Positions 12,401 through 24,400 of a DNA stretch of 64,000 nucleotides are shown one piece after another. A program made the translations under genes and the position numbers. The notes beneath the pieces were generated by a model. That model saw only the letters and a program-made list of their open reading frames with translations, had not been told where the DNA came from and made no database searches. Origin of the DNA: Gordionus sp. m RMFG-2023 (lineage: Eukaryota > Nematomorpha > Gordioida > Chordodea > Parachordodidae); NCBI RefSeq assembly GCF_954871325.1, contig NC_088775.1, positions 74,501,561 through 74,565,560 of the forward strand, in the 5' to 3' direction. The stretch's first letter is position 1. Each line of letters opens with the position of its first letter.

Positions 12401-15400
12401 GTATATTTTATTATATTACTAATGAAATTTAAAAAAAAAAAAAAATTACAATTGTAGATTATTTGTGTATTTTAATGGAAAATTAAATTCAGAACAATAA
12501 TCAATTGCTCAATATTATAAATATAAAAGATGATTTAATTATAATATATAGAAAACTCAAAAGAATTAATAAAAAGAAAACTTATATAATATATTGGTGT
12601 CAATGTCAAACTTTATTTCCCCTGAAAAAACGACTAAACTAACTTTCCTATTCATATTCATATTTATTTTATTTTAAATAATTTTTAATTTAATTTAATA
12701 GTGATTTTTTTTATCAATTATTTATAATATATTACATATCTGATTTTTCCTTATCCTATGCATGTCTTTTGTTTTATAAAGCAACATATTATTGTCATAC
12801 AAAATATTTTATATATTTTATATATTTAATAAGTATATAACATATAATTGTTTAAATTTCTGTATTATTTTTTTATTATTTATAACAATATAATATAAAA
12901 TATCTAAAAAATTAATTAAATTTTCTTTATAAAGTAGGTTATTTTTATATTGAGTGCTCATACATTTCAGGATATAGTGTGGTGTGGTAGATATAATAGA
13001 GAGGAAACAATGAAGAAAATTAAGGTAGAAAAGGGAAATAAGGAAATATTATAAAAAAGTTATTATTGTTCACAGATGTAAATATCGGGATTGATAAATG
13101 AAATAATCTTAAAAAAGAGGAATAACTATATGGGAAATTGGATTCAGAAGGGGGAGGGAGCAAAGTGTTACTCAGCGACCCTATATTAAAAAAATTTGCA
13201 CGATATTTTTTAGTTTAACACTTAAATTTATTTAAATATAAATATAAAAAGTATTTAAGAAAGGCAACCTTAAAGTCAGTGACGCCACTGATATGGAATT
13301 ATAGACCTGAACAACTATATACAATATACATGATTTTATAAATGAATACAATCGACTAAACAAGACTGGCTGGGGTTATAATGAGCCTGAGATAGAGCGC
13401 TACTTTTTCTTCTTCTAGAGTATACATAATTTAACTTAAGGTTTAGTAAATATGTTACAGTCTTTTTTTGATATTAGACAACATGTTAAATTTTTTATAA
13501 TATTACGTTATCCTTATGATTTAAAATCTTGAAAGAAAAAATAAAGTTGACAAAAAAAACCTATTCTGTTTAATCAGGTGCCCAAAAAATATGGTTTTTC
13601 GTTCCTTTTCCGTTTCTGACCAGCTAAAAGTAACATATTTCCGTTTCGCTCCATGTTTTCTAACTTTCCGGATTTTGTTTCAAAATATATCATTTTATTT
13701 GGTGGTTGTTTTAATATAAATATGAGTTCCAAAAATACTAACTTGGTAATAATATTACCCATTAAAATAAAAATTAAGGTACGTCCAAAGTCAAAAATTT
13801 GTCAAAATTATTTTTTTTAAAAATAAAATTTGGACTTTGGACGCACGCGCCCTTAATCATATAATCTTAATTCAATTCACATAATACTAAATAATGGGAA
13901 TAATATTGTTATGTAAAATTAACTGGAATTAAAAAAAATTAAAAAATGAATGCTTATTAGTATACCTAAAACAGATTATTCTGAATTTGATATCGATTTT
14001 ATTCGATTCTTATTTTACGAATAAATTATTCAATTCGAAATACGAATAACTAAAATAATATTATCAATCGAATATTTTTTTAACTTTCGATCGAAATCAT
14101 TTGTAAATATTCGAAATTATATGTAAATATTTAAAATTATTCAAAAAATTACTAAATTATTTTCAATTCATAAGGATTTAATTTCCTGATAAACTTTTTA
14201 TTTTTTACTTTTTTTTCCACAACTTTACTTTTTAAAATTTTATTAATCCATTTTTTCATTTTTGAAAATATTTCTAAACAATTAAATTTTCGAATCAAAT
14301 CTAATATTCGGCGAATCAAATAAAATAATGTTTTTATTATAAGCTCAAATACGAATAATAAAATTATTCGATTCAAAAATATGAATCGTACGAACAGTAA
14401 ATATTCGATTCGTATTTTTGAAGGTAATCTTATAATTTATAAATACACATATATAATAAATATTATTTTTGTAATAAAATATTTTTAATATTATTTTACG
14501 GGAACGCTCCATAAAATTATTTGAAATAAAATTTAAATGTTTTCATCACTTCTTTCAGGTTAAAACAAGCCATTTACACATTAATTGACCAAAGTATTTA
14601 TTTCCTGCCTCTGTTTCCTCTAAAATATTTTCGGAGACATTTTTTTTCTTCTAAAAATTGCATCCTATTAAACAAATAAGAAGGACCAAAATGGCAAATT
14701 TTTTATTAAAAACCATTAAGTACTTTTGTTTTTATTGAAGTTTGCCTTTTGGGGCTCATAATAACCCCAATCTCTCCTATAATTTAAACTTTTAAGGTTT
14801 TTCTTAAAAATTAAATAAACTTTTTCATAATTTAATATAACATGTATATAATACATATCCTCCTTTTATAAATATTATAACAAAATTTAAAAGGAATTTA
14901 AAGAATTTTTAGGATTTGGGATTTTCCGGAAACTTAAAAAAAAACATTATATAATAACCTCATCATTTAAAAATGTGGTTAATATGGAGCATTGAAATAA
15001 TAAAAGAATTCAAATAAATATAAAATATTTTATTTATTATCCAATTACGTATTATATTATATTTAGTAATTATTTGATACAAAAAAAAGATTAAATATAA
15101 GCATGTTATTTTGATTTATATTTTATATTTAATAGACTAAATTCCAAGAATTAATCTGAGATATTTTGTGATGCCATAGGAGGGGAACAAAAACTATTAC
15201 AGTTTTAAATGAAGAAGAACCAAAGATTGATTGAAAAATAAATATTAATTTGATTGTAGGATTAATTTTTTTGTAAATAGATTTCTTTTTCATTTTTGAA
15301 GTTCAGAAATATTAATTAACAATGATTCATTTTACATTGTTAAAAATTATAAAAATAAATTTTGAAATATTCCATAATTAAAAAAAATAATCACTTTTTG

Positions 15401-18400
15401 AAATAATACAACTTTTTGCTTATTTTATAATATTTTATAAAAATTTATAACATTATCAAAAGGATAATGCCCTTATATAACCCCACTTTATCTTAATGAA
15501 ATTTTTTAAATTTTAATAAAAAAATTAATAGGATAAAGTTTAAAAATACGATAATTTTTTTTAAAAAATGATTGAAAATAAAGATTTTATCCATCCGCTG
15601 CGAATGTAAACTAGGGATGAATTGGAGACGACAAAAAATGTTTTCAATAGGTCTTAATGATAAATAACTATTAGCAGTCTTAAAATATTTTCTATTTGAA
15701 AAAATGGAAGTATTTTTAATAATAAAACTTCTAAACGCCTCTGTTTGTGTATATTTGAGTTGATAACACAGAACGGCTGATTATGAATTTAATATAACTA
15801 TCTTTTTATATTTATAAAAATTATGCATACATCCATAGCATTTTATATTGGTTATAATAAAATATATTGATTTAAATCTTTATTTGAGCCTTTAGAGTTA
15901 TGTTTGTTAATCAATGTAATAAAAATACCTCACCCCCCCCCCTTTACCGCATACTTTTTATGCCAAAAAAACTGATGTAAATAAAATAAGTAATTGTTTA
16001 ACCTGTTCTAGCAAATTGTTCCGTTGATTTATCTCATATATAATGTCTTATATTTTTAATTTTTTAAAAATCTTTTTAAAGTGGTCACTTTGCTATTGTC
16101 AAAAAATGCCACGATAAGAATAACAAGCGATTGGAATTCGCGGCAAAATTTATACGGAAAAGGCGTAGGGGAAAAACTTTTAGAGCTTCAGTTCTTAACG
16201 AAATACGCATCCATAACATGATATCGAAACATGACAGATTTATATCCCTGTATCAATGTTATGAAACCAGTTCGGAAATTATAATGATCATGGAATAGTA
16301 AAAATTATTTTATAGCATAAGTATGTCGTTGGGGGTTTACCAAATTTGTAAAATTTAAAGAATGAATTAAAACGTTCTATTTTTAATTTTAAAAGACCAG
16401 ATTTTGCCAGAATGTCAACTTTTGAACTTAGCATTGCCCCGAATTTATTAATACTTACGACATATATATAAGATAAAAATAAGGAGTTTATTATATTAGA
16501 TAGTGCATCAGAGGCAAATTTTCATCATTTTTTAGGGCTCAGGTAAACAAAAACTTATTTTTAAATTTTTTTTTTAGTTTATGAATGTAACCCTTTCCTT
16601 TTGTTAATCTTTTGGTCTGAGCCCTCAAATACACTTCCCATAACTTTTATTTTATTCCGAATGATAGCGATTCCCATCAAACTATATATTAGCATGAAAT
16701 AGTTCGATGGCGAACCACTTTTACACAAGTTAACTTCACATTTTAATAACTTTATTGTGGTAACTGGGGCACTTGAAAATTTTACATGCATTATAAATTT
16801 ATTTTATATTACAAGTGCTCACGGCGGAGAAATATTCCAGACACTGGAAGAGTGCATGCCTGACAAAAAGGTGTTGATTGAGGAAAATGTGACCGTTCGC
16901 GTGATAAGACAAGTTGTAGAAGCCCTAGCTTACTTGCATTCTTTAAACATTGTCCATTTAGATATCAAAGTATATAAAAAAGATTTTATTTACTTATTTC
17001 GAATATTTTGCTGTTTATTGATTTGCATCTTGGTGTTTATTGGTTTCATACCAAACTGAACCGTAATTTTAAAATCTAAAAGTGAATCACTGAATGTTTA
17101 TAGTACGTTTGACATACGACCACTTAAAGGATATTAGATTCGGTAATCCAGCAAACATTTTATTTTCTATTCTTGAGTTCCATTCTACCTAGATTGAGAA
17201 CCGATAATTTTTCAACTGATTAATTTATATATTTTAAAAAATTCGGCCTGAGTTTGTGGTCTCTTATTTATTTTTTGAACATGTCCGGATTATGATTTTT
17301 TAACCCGACTCGGAGTTTTACACTCATACCATTTCCCCTCCGTCGGATAGAGGGACCTAGGCTGGATGAAGGGGCAGGTATCTGAATGGACATACTATTT
17401 TTTCAGTCTGGGCAAAGAACTAGATATTTTTATATTCCCCATTCTGACCTGATGCCTTTTCTTATTTTGTAATAATTTTTTCCCCCTTTACCAAATAGAT
17501 TAAAGCAATTAATTATACAAATAAGCACTTATTTAATGGTCTAATACAAGTTACCAGGGCCTTACTTAGGAATTTCTTGTTGGGGGGGGGGACTACTTAG
17601 GGGGGCCAATGTTTTTTTGAAATAAAACAAATAGTTAGGCACTCATATAAATCTTTTTCTAATTTGTAAATGTAAATATAAATACAAAATAATTATTATA
17701 TGAATATATGTAAAATATCACTATAATAATATAATACGAATTTTTAAATTTTAAAATAAATAAATTAAATGCTAAATTTTGTGTTATTTTTTTCATAAGC
17801 CATTAAAATACTATATTTTGTTTACGTCGATGATTCTCTAGTGCTCAGAACTCTTTTTAGTATAGAGAACGAGGCCTCGCAAGAAGCCGTAGATACTCCA
17901 ATGATGATGACTGTTTACAATTAATTGAGTTAATACAATTTTTACCATCCACTATATTAGTTCCTACTGATTATAGATACTTATTTAGTGGATCTATTGT
18001 TATTAATACTTTATAAATTATAATGGCCAATAATTTAATTTATATTAACGCATTGAGTTAAAGACTAGAGGCTTCGACTGAATCATGAGTGGAAACCTTT
18101 GAGTTAAAAGTTCTAAATAAAATAATACTTCATAAATAGCTTAAAAATTCTCATAATACGAGATTCTAAATGACCAGTCCGCAGTGTTGTTAAACGCTAC
18201 TTTTAAAAGTAGCGCGCTATCGCTACCGCTATCGTTTTCAAATGAGTAGCGCGCTATTAGCTACTTTTTACGCTACTTTGATTTTTTTTTAAATATTTTT
18301 TTTAAATATTTTTTTTTACGTAACTTTATTTCCACAAATAAAATATTGGTATAAAAACATGACTATAATTTGTTACATTATATATAATTTATTTATTATT

Positions 18401-21400
18401 GCACTTTAATAATAATAACATTTTGGTACTGTCATCCCCAAGTTTAGAGAGACGATCAGAAAGTATAAGCTTTGCCATACTAAATAATCGTTCAGCACTA
18501 GCACTTGAGGGCAACTCAGTATTAAATTTAATAAACAAACTTTTTATATGAAAAAAATCAAAAATATTTAAATTAGTATTTTTAGATTTAAAAAAAAGCA
18601 TCTAGAGGTTCAATAATATTATTATTATTTATTTCAAAAAAATCGTCTATGGAAGGCTGCGGTTTCGATCTCGCTATAGTATCGTGGTTAGGCATGCCAT
18701 TTTTTAACGTTACCATCAGCCTATCAAGTTGCCCTTTAGATTCAGTCAAATTAATGTATGGCCAATTTAACTTGAAACTAGGATGAACGATAGCAGCTAT
18801 TACATTATCATCATCTTACAGATCTGGAAATCTAATTTATATAAAGCGATTGTATTTATTATAAAAAAAAGAAGAATACCATTTTAATTTTTAAAATTTA
18901 AATTTATCTGAGATTTAGATTCATTTATAAAAAAAATATTAAAATAACAATAAATTATGGTAAATAAAAATTTTAAAAATATAATTATTATACACAAGGT
19001 AATTAATAATATATTAATTTTGAATTTTATATTAATTAATAATTACTATATATTAATATTATAGATTGTGTCAGTGGCGTATCCAGGATTTTCTTATGGG
19101 GTGGGAAAAATTTTTTTCGGCCGGGTCTTATGTTTTAGCTATTCCATTAAATTATTCATAATTTAATAATAATTATATTTATATTTGTAACTATTATTTA
19201 TTAATTCGTGCTAATGGATATTACAAGCCTATTTTTTTATTATTTTTAGTTAGGTATATTATATTTAATAAAGTATTTTAAATGTAAAGTTGAAATAAAT
19301 TTTAATGTCATTTTTTTTATAAAATTTGCTTTAAAGCTATCCTTAACTTAAATTCTCATACAATATTAGTATAATATAATTTTTTTATTGAAAATATTAA
19401 TAGTAGTGTGTATAAAATATTAATGTTGTTAAACGGCTCGTTTTGAGCCGATTTTTAAAAACGGCTAACTCAATATTTTCGTCAGAAAAATATTAACTAA
19501 GCCTCGAAATTTCGATACTATATGTCTAGACCTTTGCTTCTTCTATGAGCAAAATTTTCAGGCTTGCATAATATTTTTCTGGATAAATAATTGAGTTAGC
19601 CGTTTTTAAAAATCGGTTCAAAACGAGGCGTTTAACAAAACTATAAAATATTGACTAGAAAATAATTTAAAAAACAAGTTTTTTTAAACTTCTTATCAAA
19701 TACAGTATTATACAAAGTTTTCTATTAAATACTATAATTATAATGTGATTTTTAATTTTCGTGAGAATGTTGCCAATCAAGAATTTTGTTTGTCGTTGGA
19801 ACCAAATCTCTGTGGATATTTAACAGAGCTAACCCATTTAGCCGAGATTCGGAAGTAGTACTTCATAAATATGTTTTCAACCTTCTTAAGTTGGAAAGTC
19901 CTTACATTCGTACCTGTTATAATAGGCAAACATGGTAGAATATAAAACAACTTCAAAATATTAGGAATTTGAGCCAAGGTTTCTCTACACCGATTGAGCG
20001 CATCAATAGCATGCCCAGGTAAAATAGCTAAACGTAGTAAATATTTATACCACAATTCGAATTCACTAATTAAATTTATTTCAGTATCAATATCATAGGA
20101 ATAAAATTTTGCTAAATATTTAATTTTACCAATAGTGGCATTAGAAACCCAAGATGGATCTTTGGGTATTAAAACTTGAAGATTGCTAAAGACTTGTTTT
20201 TTATCTAAAAACCGTACTTTTATTTGCAAAAAGTATGTAAGAATGGGATGAAAGTAGATATTTTATAATATTCTTCAGTTGAGCCAATATTTATTTTACA
20301 TCTCAATAATTGCCCAGGTGCTAGACGAGGTTTAATTAGTGTTATATCATAAAATTTAGCCTTCGATTCAACGTCTATATAAATATTATGAAAATATTCA
20401 TCTACATTCATTCTTATTGTATCAACCTGTTCATATATATTTTCCCCCAAATCAATAACCTGAACCAAATCTAAATTTGGTTTTTGTAAATTTCTACAAA
20501 GTAGTGAGCTATAGGAAAATAATTTATTGATGCAACTAGCAGCATTGATAAACTCTGATTACTTTTTTTCATGCTCAGCCTTATTTAACTTTTGTATTTC
20601 TATTTCTTCTGTTCTACAAAATCGAAATAAAAATAAAATATATAAAAAATTATAGATATTTATTAATAATTAATATTAAAAATACTTATTAATTCTAACT
20701 TACTAATAATTTTGAATTTAATAAAATAATTATATATAATAATAAACTAAATTACCATTTGATTTCAATCTCTTTGACTTAAAATTTTTCCATTTTATTA
20801 ATATTTTTGAATAATGTTAATGTACTCACAAGGAAAGGAAATTTTAATAAAATATATTTATAAAAAAATAAGATTTATGTTGGAAAATTGTTATTCAAAT
20901 ATTTGTAAAATTTTGATTGGGGGGGGGGGGAGGGGGTGGAGGGTAAAATTTTTATTAGCTTAAAATGATATTTAAGAAAACAGACAAATTTGCGATGGGG
21001 GGGGATTTCCCCCTTTCCCCCCCCATTGGTTACGCGCCTGGATTGTGTTGTAAATTAAGCCAATTTAAATTATGGCTAATCAAGCAATAAATCATTCATT
21101 TTATATAATTGTATAATAGTAAATAAAAATAAAGTTTTGACCTTTTCTCAATGCCTTTTAGCATAAACTCTATCAGTGGTTGGCAAAATTTTAGATTATT
21201 GATTGTTTTGAGCTTGGTAATTAATATACTCAGTGACGGCACATAATATCCCATGCTCATATTATCTTGCCCTTCTAAGATTTTAAGTGAGGCAGCAACA
21301 TATTGCATAACCTAAAAAATTAAAATGGTTAAATATAATATAATATTATTTATTAATTAAAAATACTTCAGTATATTCTTTAATAAAAGTATGATCCTCC

Positions 21401-24400
21401 ACATTAAAATACTGTATTCCCATTTGATCCAATATATAATTCATTTCCATTTTTTTCTCATCTAGAAACAATGCTAAAAGTTTCTTAGCATTGTAAACAC
21501 TATTCCATCTTGTAGTGTTTGGTGTCAATAAATAACGTCCTAATTTTTTTTTGAAAATATCAGACGTCTTTGATGACTTATTTTGTTTATTCCAAAGAGC
21601 TTGGCATTTAGAAAATGTAGATCTTGATACTCTTTTAAAATCCTCATTTAATAATGCTTCTTCAGCATCCACTGTCGCAACTAAATTTTGGTTGTGGCAG
21701 AAACAACGATGATGGCTAGGTAACATAGAAGACTTTATTGAAGATCCTAAATATTATAAATTTTATTTTATATTGGTGAAAAATTAAATATAAAATAATT
21801 TAAAACCAAGGATGTCAAGAACATCAATTATCTCAAACTCCATTTCATCATCCTCTTCTTGTTCTCTATCTTCAATATTTTTGTCAGGAATATTACTAGT
21901 ATTGTTTTTATTATTATCTTCCCCAAATATTCTATATTATTTATATCATATTATAAAAAAATTATAATAAATTTAAAACCTGAATGCCTTCAGGAAATTA
22001 GACCCATTATCCGTAATCATCTTACAAACCTTGTTTTGAATTTTGTAAGACCTATGGATTTCTGCAATAATATTGGCTAGAATGTCATAAGTCTGACAGC
22101 CAATTATTCTCTTTAGAGCTAACGCTACAGATTTTCGTTTAAGATTTTTAGGATCAATCCAATGTGCAGTTACTCCTAAATAAGCTCTAAAAATATGACA
22201 TATTATAAATCAGAAAATAAACATTTTTACCTTCTATTGTGAGTCCAGCAATCTGCCGTTGTACAGACGTAGGAGACATCTGATAGATTTAATATCAAAG
22301 ATTCTTTCATTTCTTTAAAGCTCTCCAAAATTCTTGCCATCAATGTCTGCCGGCAAAATATCTTGGTCCGTGGAGAAAAAGTGTTTATCATCTTTATAAA
22401 AGAATCATTATCCACCAAGGATAATGGTTGAACTGTATCTATTATAAAGTTCATAATGACTTTGTCAGCCAATTTTTGGGATACACCAGGTGTTGATGAA
22501 TCCAAATTGGCTAATTTTGTTTGTATTAAATTTCATTTGGAAGTGGGTTTATCTTCTTCCATTACCCCAAAACTTTTGAGATATTTTTCAATCTCTTTAT
22601 AATTTGAAGTGTGCACATTCTAAAATTATAAAATTCTTAGAATAAAAATTATGTAGGAGATATGTACATAAAAATGATTGAAATAACTATTTTAAAATGT
22701 TTTAAATAATTTAGATAAAATTTATGAATATATAAAAAAAATGATTGGTTTTTTATTTTAATTTATTTTAAAAATTAAAGATTAGCCTACACATTGATAT
22801 TAAATTTGTTTAATATATTACCTTTAAATGTTTTTTCAAATTAAAGCTGCTCGTATGATTTGAAGAGATAATTTTGCGGCACATCTTGCACCGAAATCGA
22901 TATCCACAGTATTAATTTTTTCTTCAAGGTTAAAGTATTTCTTGAATGGGAAAGGATCATCTATATTTTGCTCATTTTCCAAAGAAATTAATATCTTCAA
23001 CAATCTCACACATAACAAGATTTATAATGCTTAATATAAATAAAATGAAATATAAAATAAGATAAAAGCAAGGACATACCAATAACGGAATTTCAAAAAT
23101 ATATAATTTAATGAATGCGCGAAATATAAATTAAATACAGATTGCTATTTAACAACTGTTTATATCTAATATATAACAATAATGTATATTTTTAAATATA
23201 AATTTAAATTTCAAAATTAAATTAAATAAAAGGATTATAATTTTAGATTTTATAAAAAATATATTTTAATAATTTTTAGATGTATTTATTATGTAAAATT
23301 GAAAGTAGCGCGCATTAGTAGCGAGCTACCGCTATCGCTATTTTTTAAAAAAAGTAGCGCGCTATAGCTACCGCTACTGAAAAAAGTAGTGAGCTATAAT
23401 AGCGCGTTACTTGTAGGGCGCTATTTTAACAACACTGCCAGTCCGCCTCTGGCCTAAAAGTCTCTTAAATGGCCGGTATATTAACATGATACGTTAAATG
23501 CTAAAAAATGATACAATATAAAAATTTAAAAAAATTAGAAATGATAAAAAATATTATTATACCATCGCACCTTTTTATTAAATTTTTTTTTAAGCAGGGT
23601 TTGTATTCCTCCATTTCTGCCAACGTGAAGTTTGTACCATCATATTGCTTGGCTTATTACATTCGCGATGAATTAATATTTAATTCATTAAGTTGTTTTA
23701 AATACAATTAAATGTGAAATTTGCTTTTTTGGGTATATTCATTTTATAATTTTATTTAATTTAGGATCCTTTTGGGTGGTGTAGAAAATATTGCTATAAA
23801 TAGTCCAGAAGAATAAATTATGTTTTCATTTTTCTCAGCATCCGTAATTTTTGTTGAACTAGTCCCACGAAAAGGATCCTGTATGTTAATAAATAGCATC
23901 AAATCAAATATTTATTTAAGATAATAACGATTACGGTTAATTTGTTGGCTTACCAGAATTGTTTTATCTCAGTATCCGTATTTATCATGCCATATTGTTA
24001 TTGAATTTAAATGAGCTTTTAAGCTTTCATGTTATAGCAGTTCCTTCTTTGCAGCTTTATTCCAATTGCCGAATTTCTTTTGTCAAAATTCATCACTTGG
24101 GCTAGTAATGAGTGAATGGGTATTCTATAATCAATATTTTTATAGGTGTGTTTTTGTTTATTATTTTGTATAAATTAAATAAATAATATTTTTCTAAAAT
24201 TTTGTTATATTTTTATTTAGATATAATTGTTAATTGTGAATTAAAATTTAATAACTAATAAATTTTTTTAAATTTGGGGGCAAAATTTATTTGGAGAGCC
24301 TGCCCCCCCCCCCAGGATTCCCCGTGGCAATGGCTCTGCAAGTTACAGAATTATTGTTCAAAAGTTTGGATTACTTCATGCTTTAAGAGTGACATCATAA

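Larger units (their letters stand above)
19072..21040 (-). mobile_element. Tip100/DUF4371-type hAT element inside the larger hAT, exact duplication GATTGTGT
   Basis: GATTGTGT lies at 19064-19071 and 21041-21048. The ends read CAGTGGCGTATCCAGGATTTT and GGTTACGCGCCTG. Poly-G and poly-C runs lie inside the right end (about 20920-21022). It has the same general transposase as copies A-D but without the GC-rich MITE, so it represents an earlier or separate branch of that group. Confidence 0.95.
18389..23018 (-). pseudogene. hAT transposase with BED finger, nearly full length, spliced layout
   Basis: Reading on the - strand: PFPFKKYF then the BED zinc finger [12 protein letters not shown]...NLKKHLK (about 22950-22820), [18 protein letters not shown] (about 22460) and [14 protein letters not shown]. 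Then follow [10 protein letters not shown] and the catalytic-domain [12 protein letters not shown] (about 22190-22010), [20 protein letters not shown] and [10 protein letters not shown] (21726-21480), and [12 protein letters not shown] (about 21130). After the insertion come [17 protein letters not shown] (about 18800) and [20 protein letters not shown] (about 18500). At least one frameshift (before the BED Cys residues) and stops near 22530 and 18820 show mild decay. The inner element sits between a donor-like AG/GTCAAA at about 21144 and the last exon, that is, in an intron. Confidence 0.88.
18182..23437 (-). mobile_element. Long hAT transposon (5256 bp with its own insertion), exact duplication CCAGTCCG
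   Basis: CCAGTCCG lies at 18174-18181 and 23438-23445. The terminal inverted repeat is CAGTGTTGTTAAA / TTTAACAACACTG. Subterminal regions carry clusters of TAGCGCGCTA-type palindromes (18200-18280 and 23300-23425). It encodes a nearly complete transposase on the - strand. It is inserted in 17555-24338 and itself contains 19072-21040. Confidence 0.95.
17555..24338 (-). mobile_element. Outermost hAT element of the intron-3 nest, exact duplication CAAGTTAC
   Basis: CAAGTTAC flanks it at 17547-17554 and 24339-24346. The ends read CAGGGCCTTACTTAGGAATT and ATTCCCCGTGGCAATGGCTCTG, an imperfect inverted pair, and long G/C runs lie just inside both. Its own sequence is only 17555-18173 and 23446-24338; the rest is the hAT element 18182-23437 inserted into it. 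On the - strand near 17825-17890 it encodes [16 protein letters not shown], the dimerisation motif of Tip100/DUF4371-type transposases. It fills almost all of kinase intron 3. Confidence 0.88.

Noticed and set aside
18182-23437. Reading the 5.2-kb element as a host gene because of its BED finger and long homology
   Set aside because: Exact 8-bp duplication, terminal inverted repeats and a complete set of hAT motifs show that it is a transposon.
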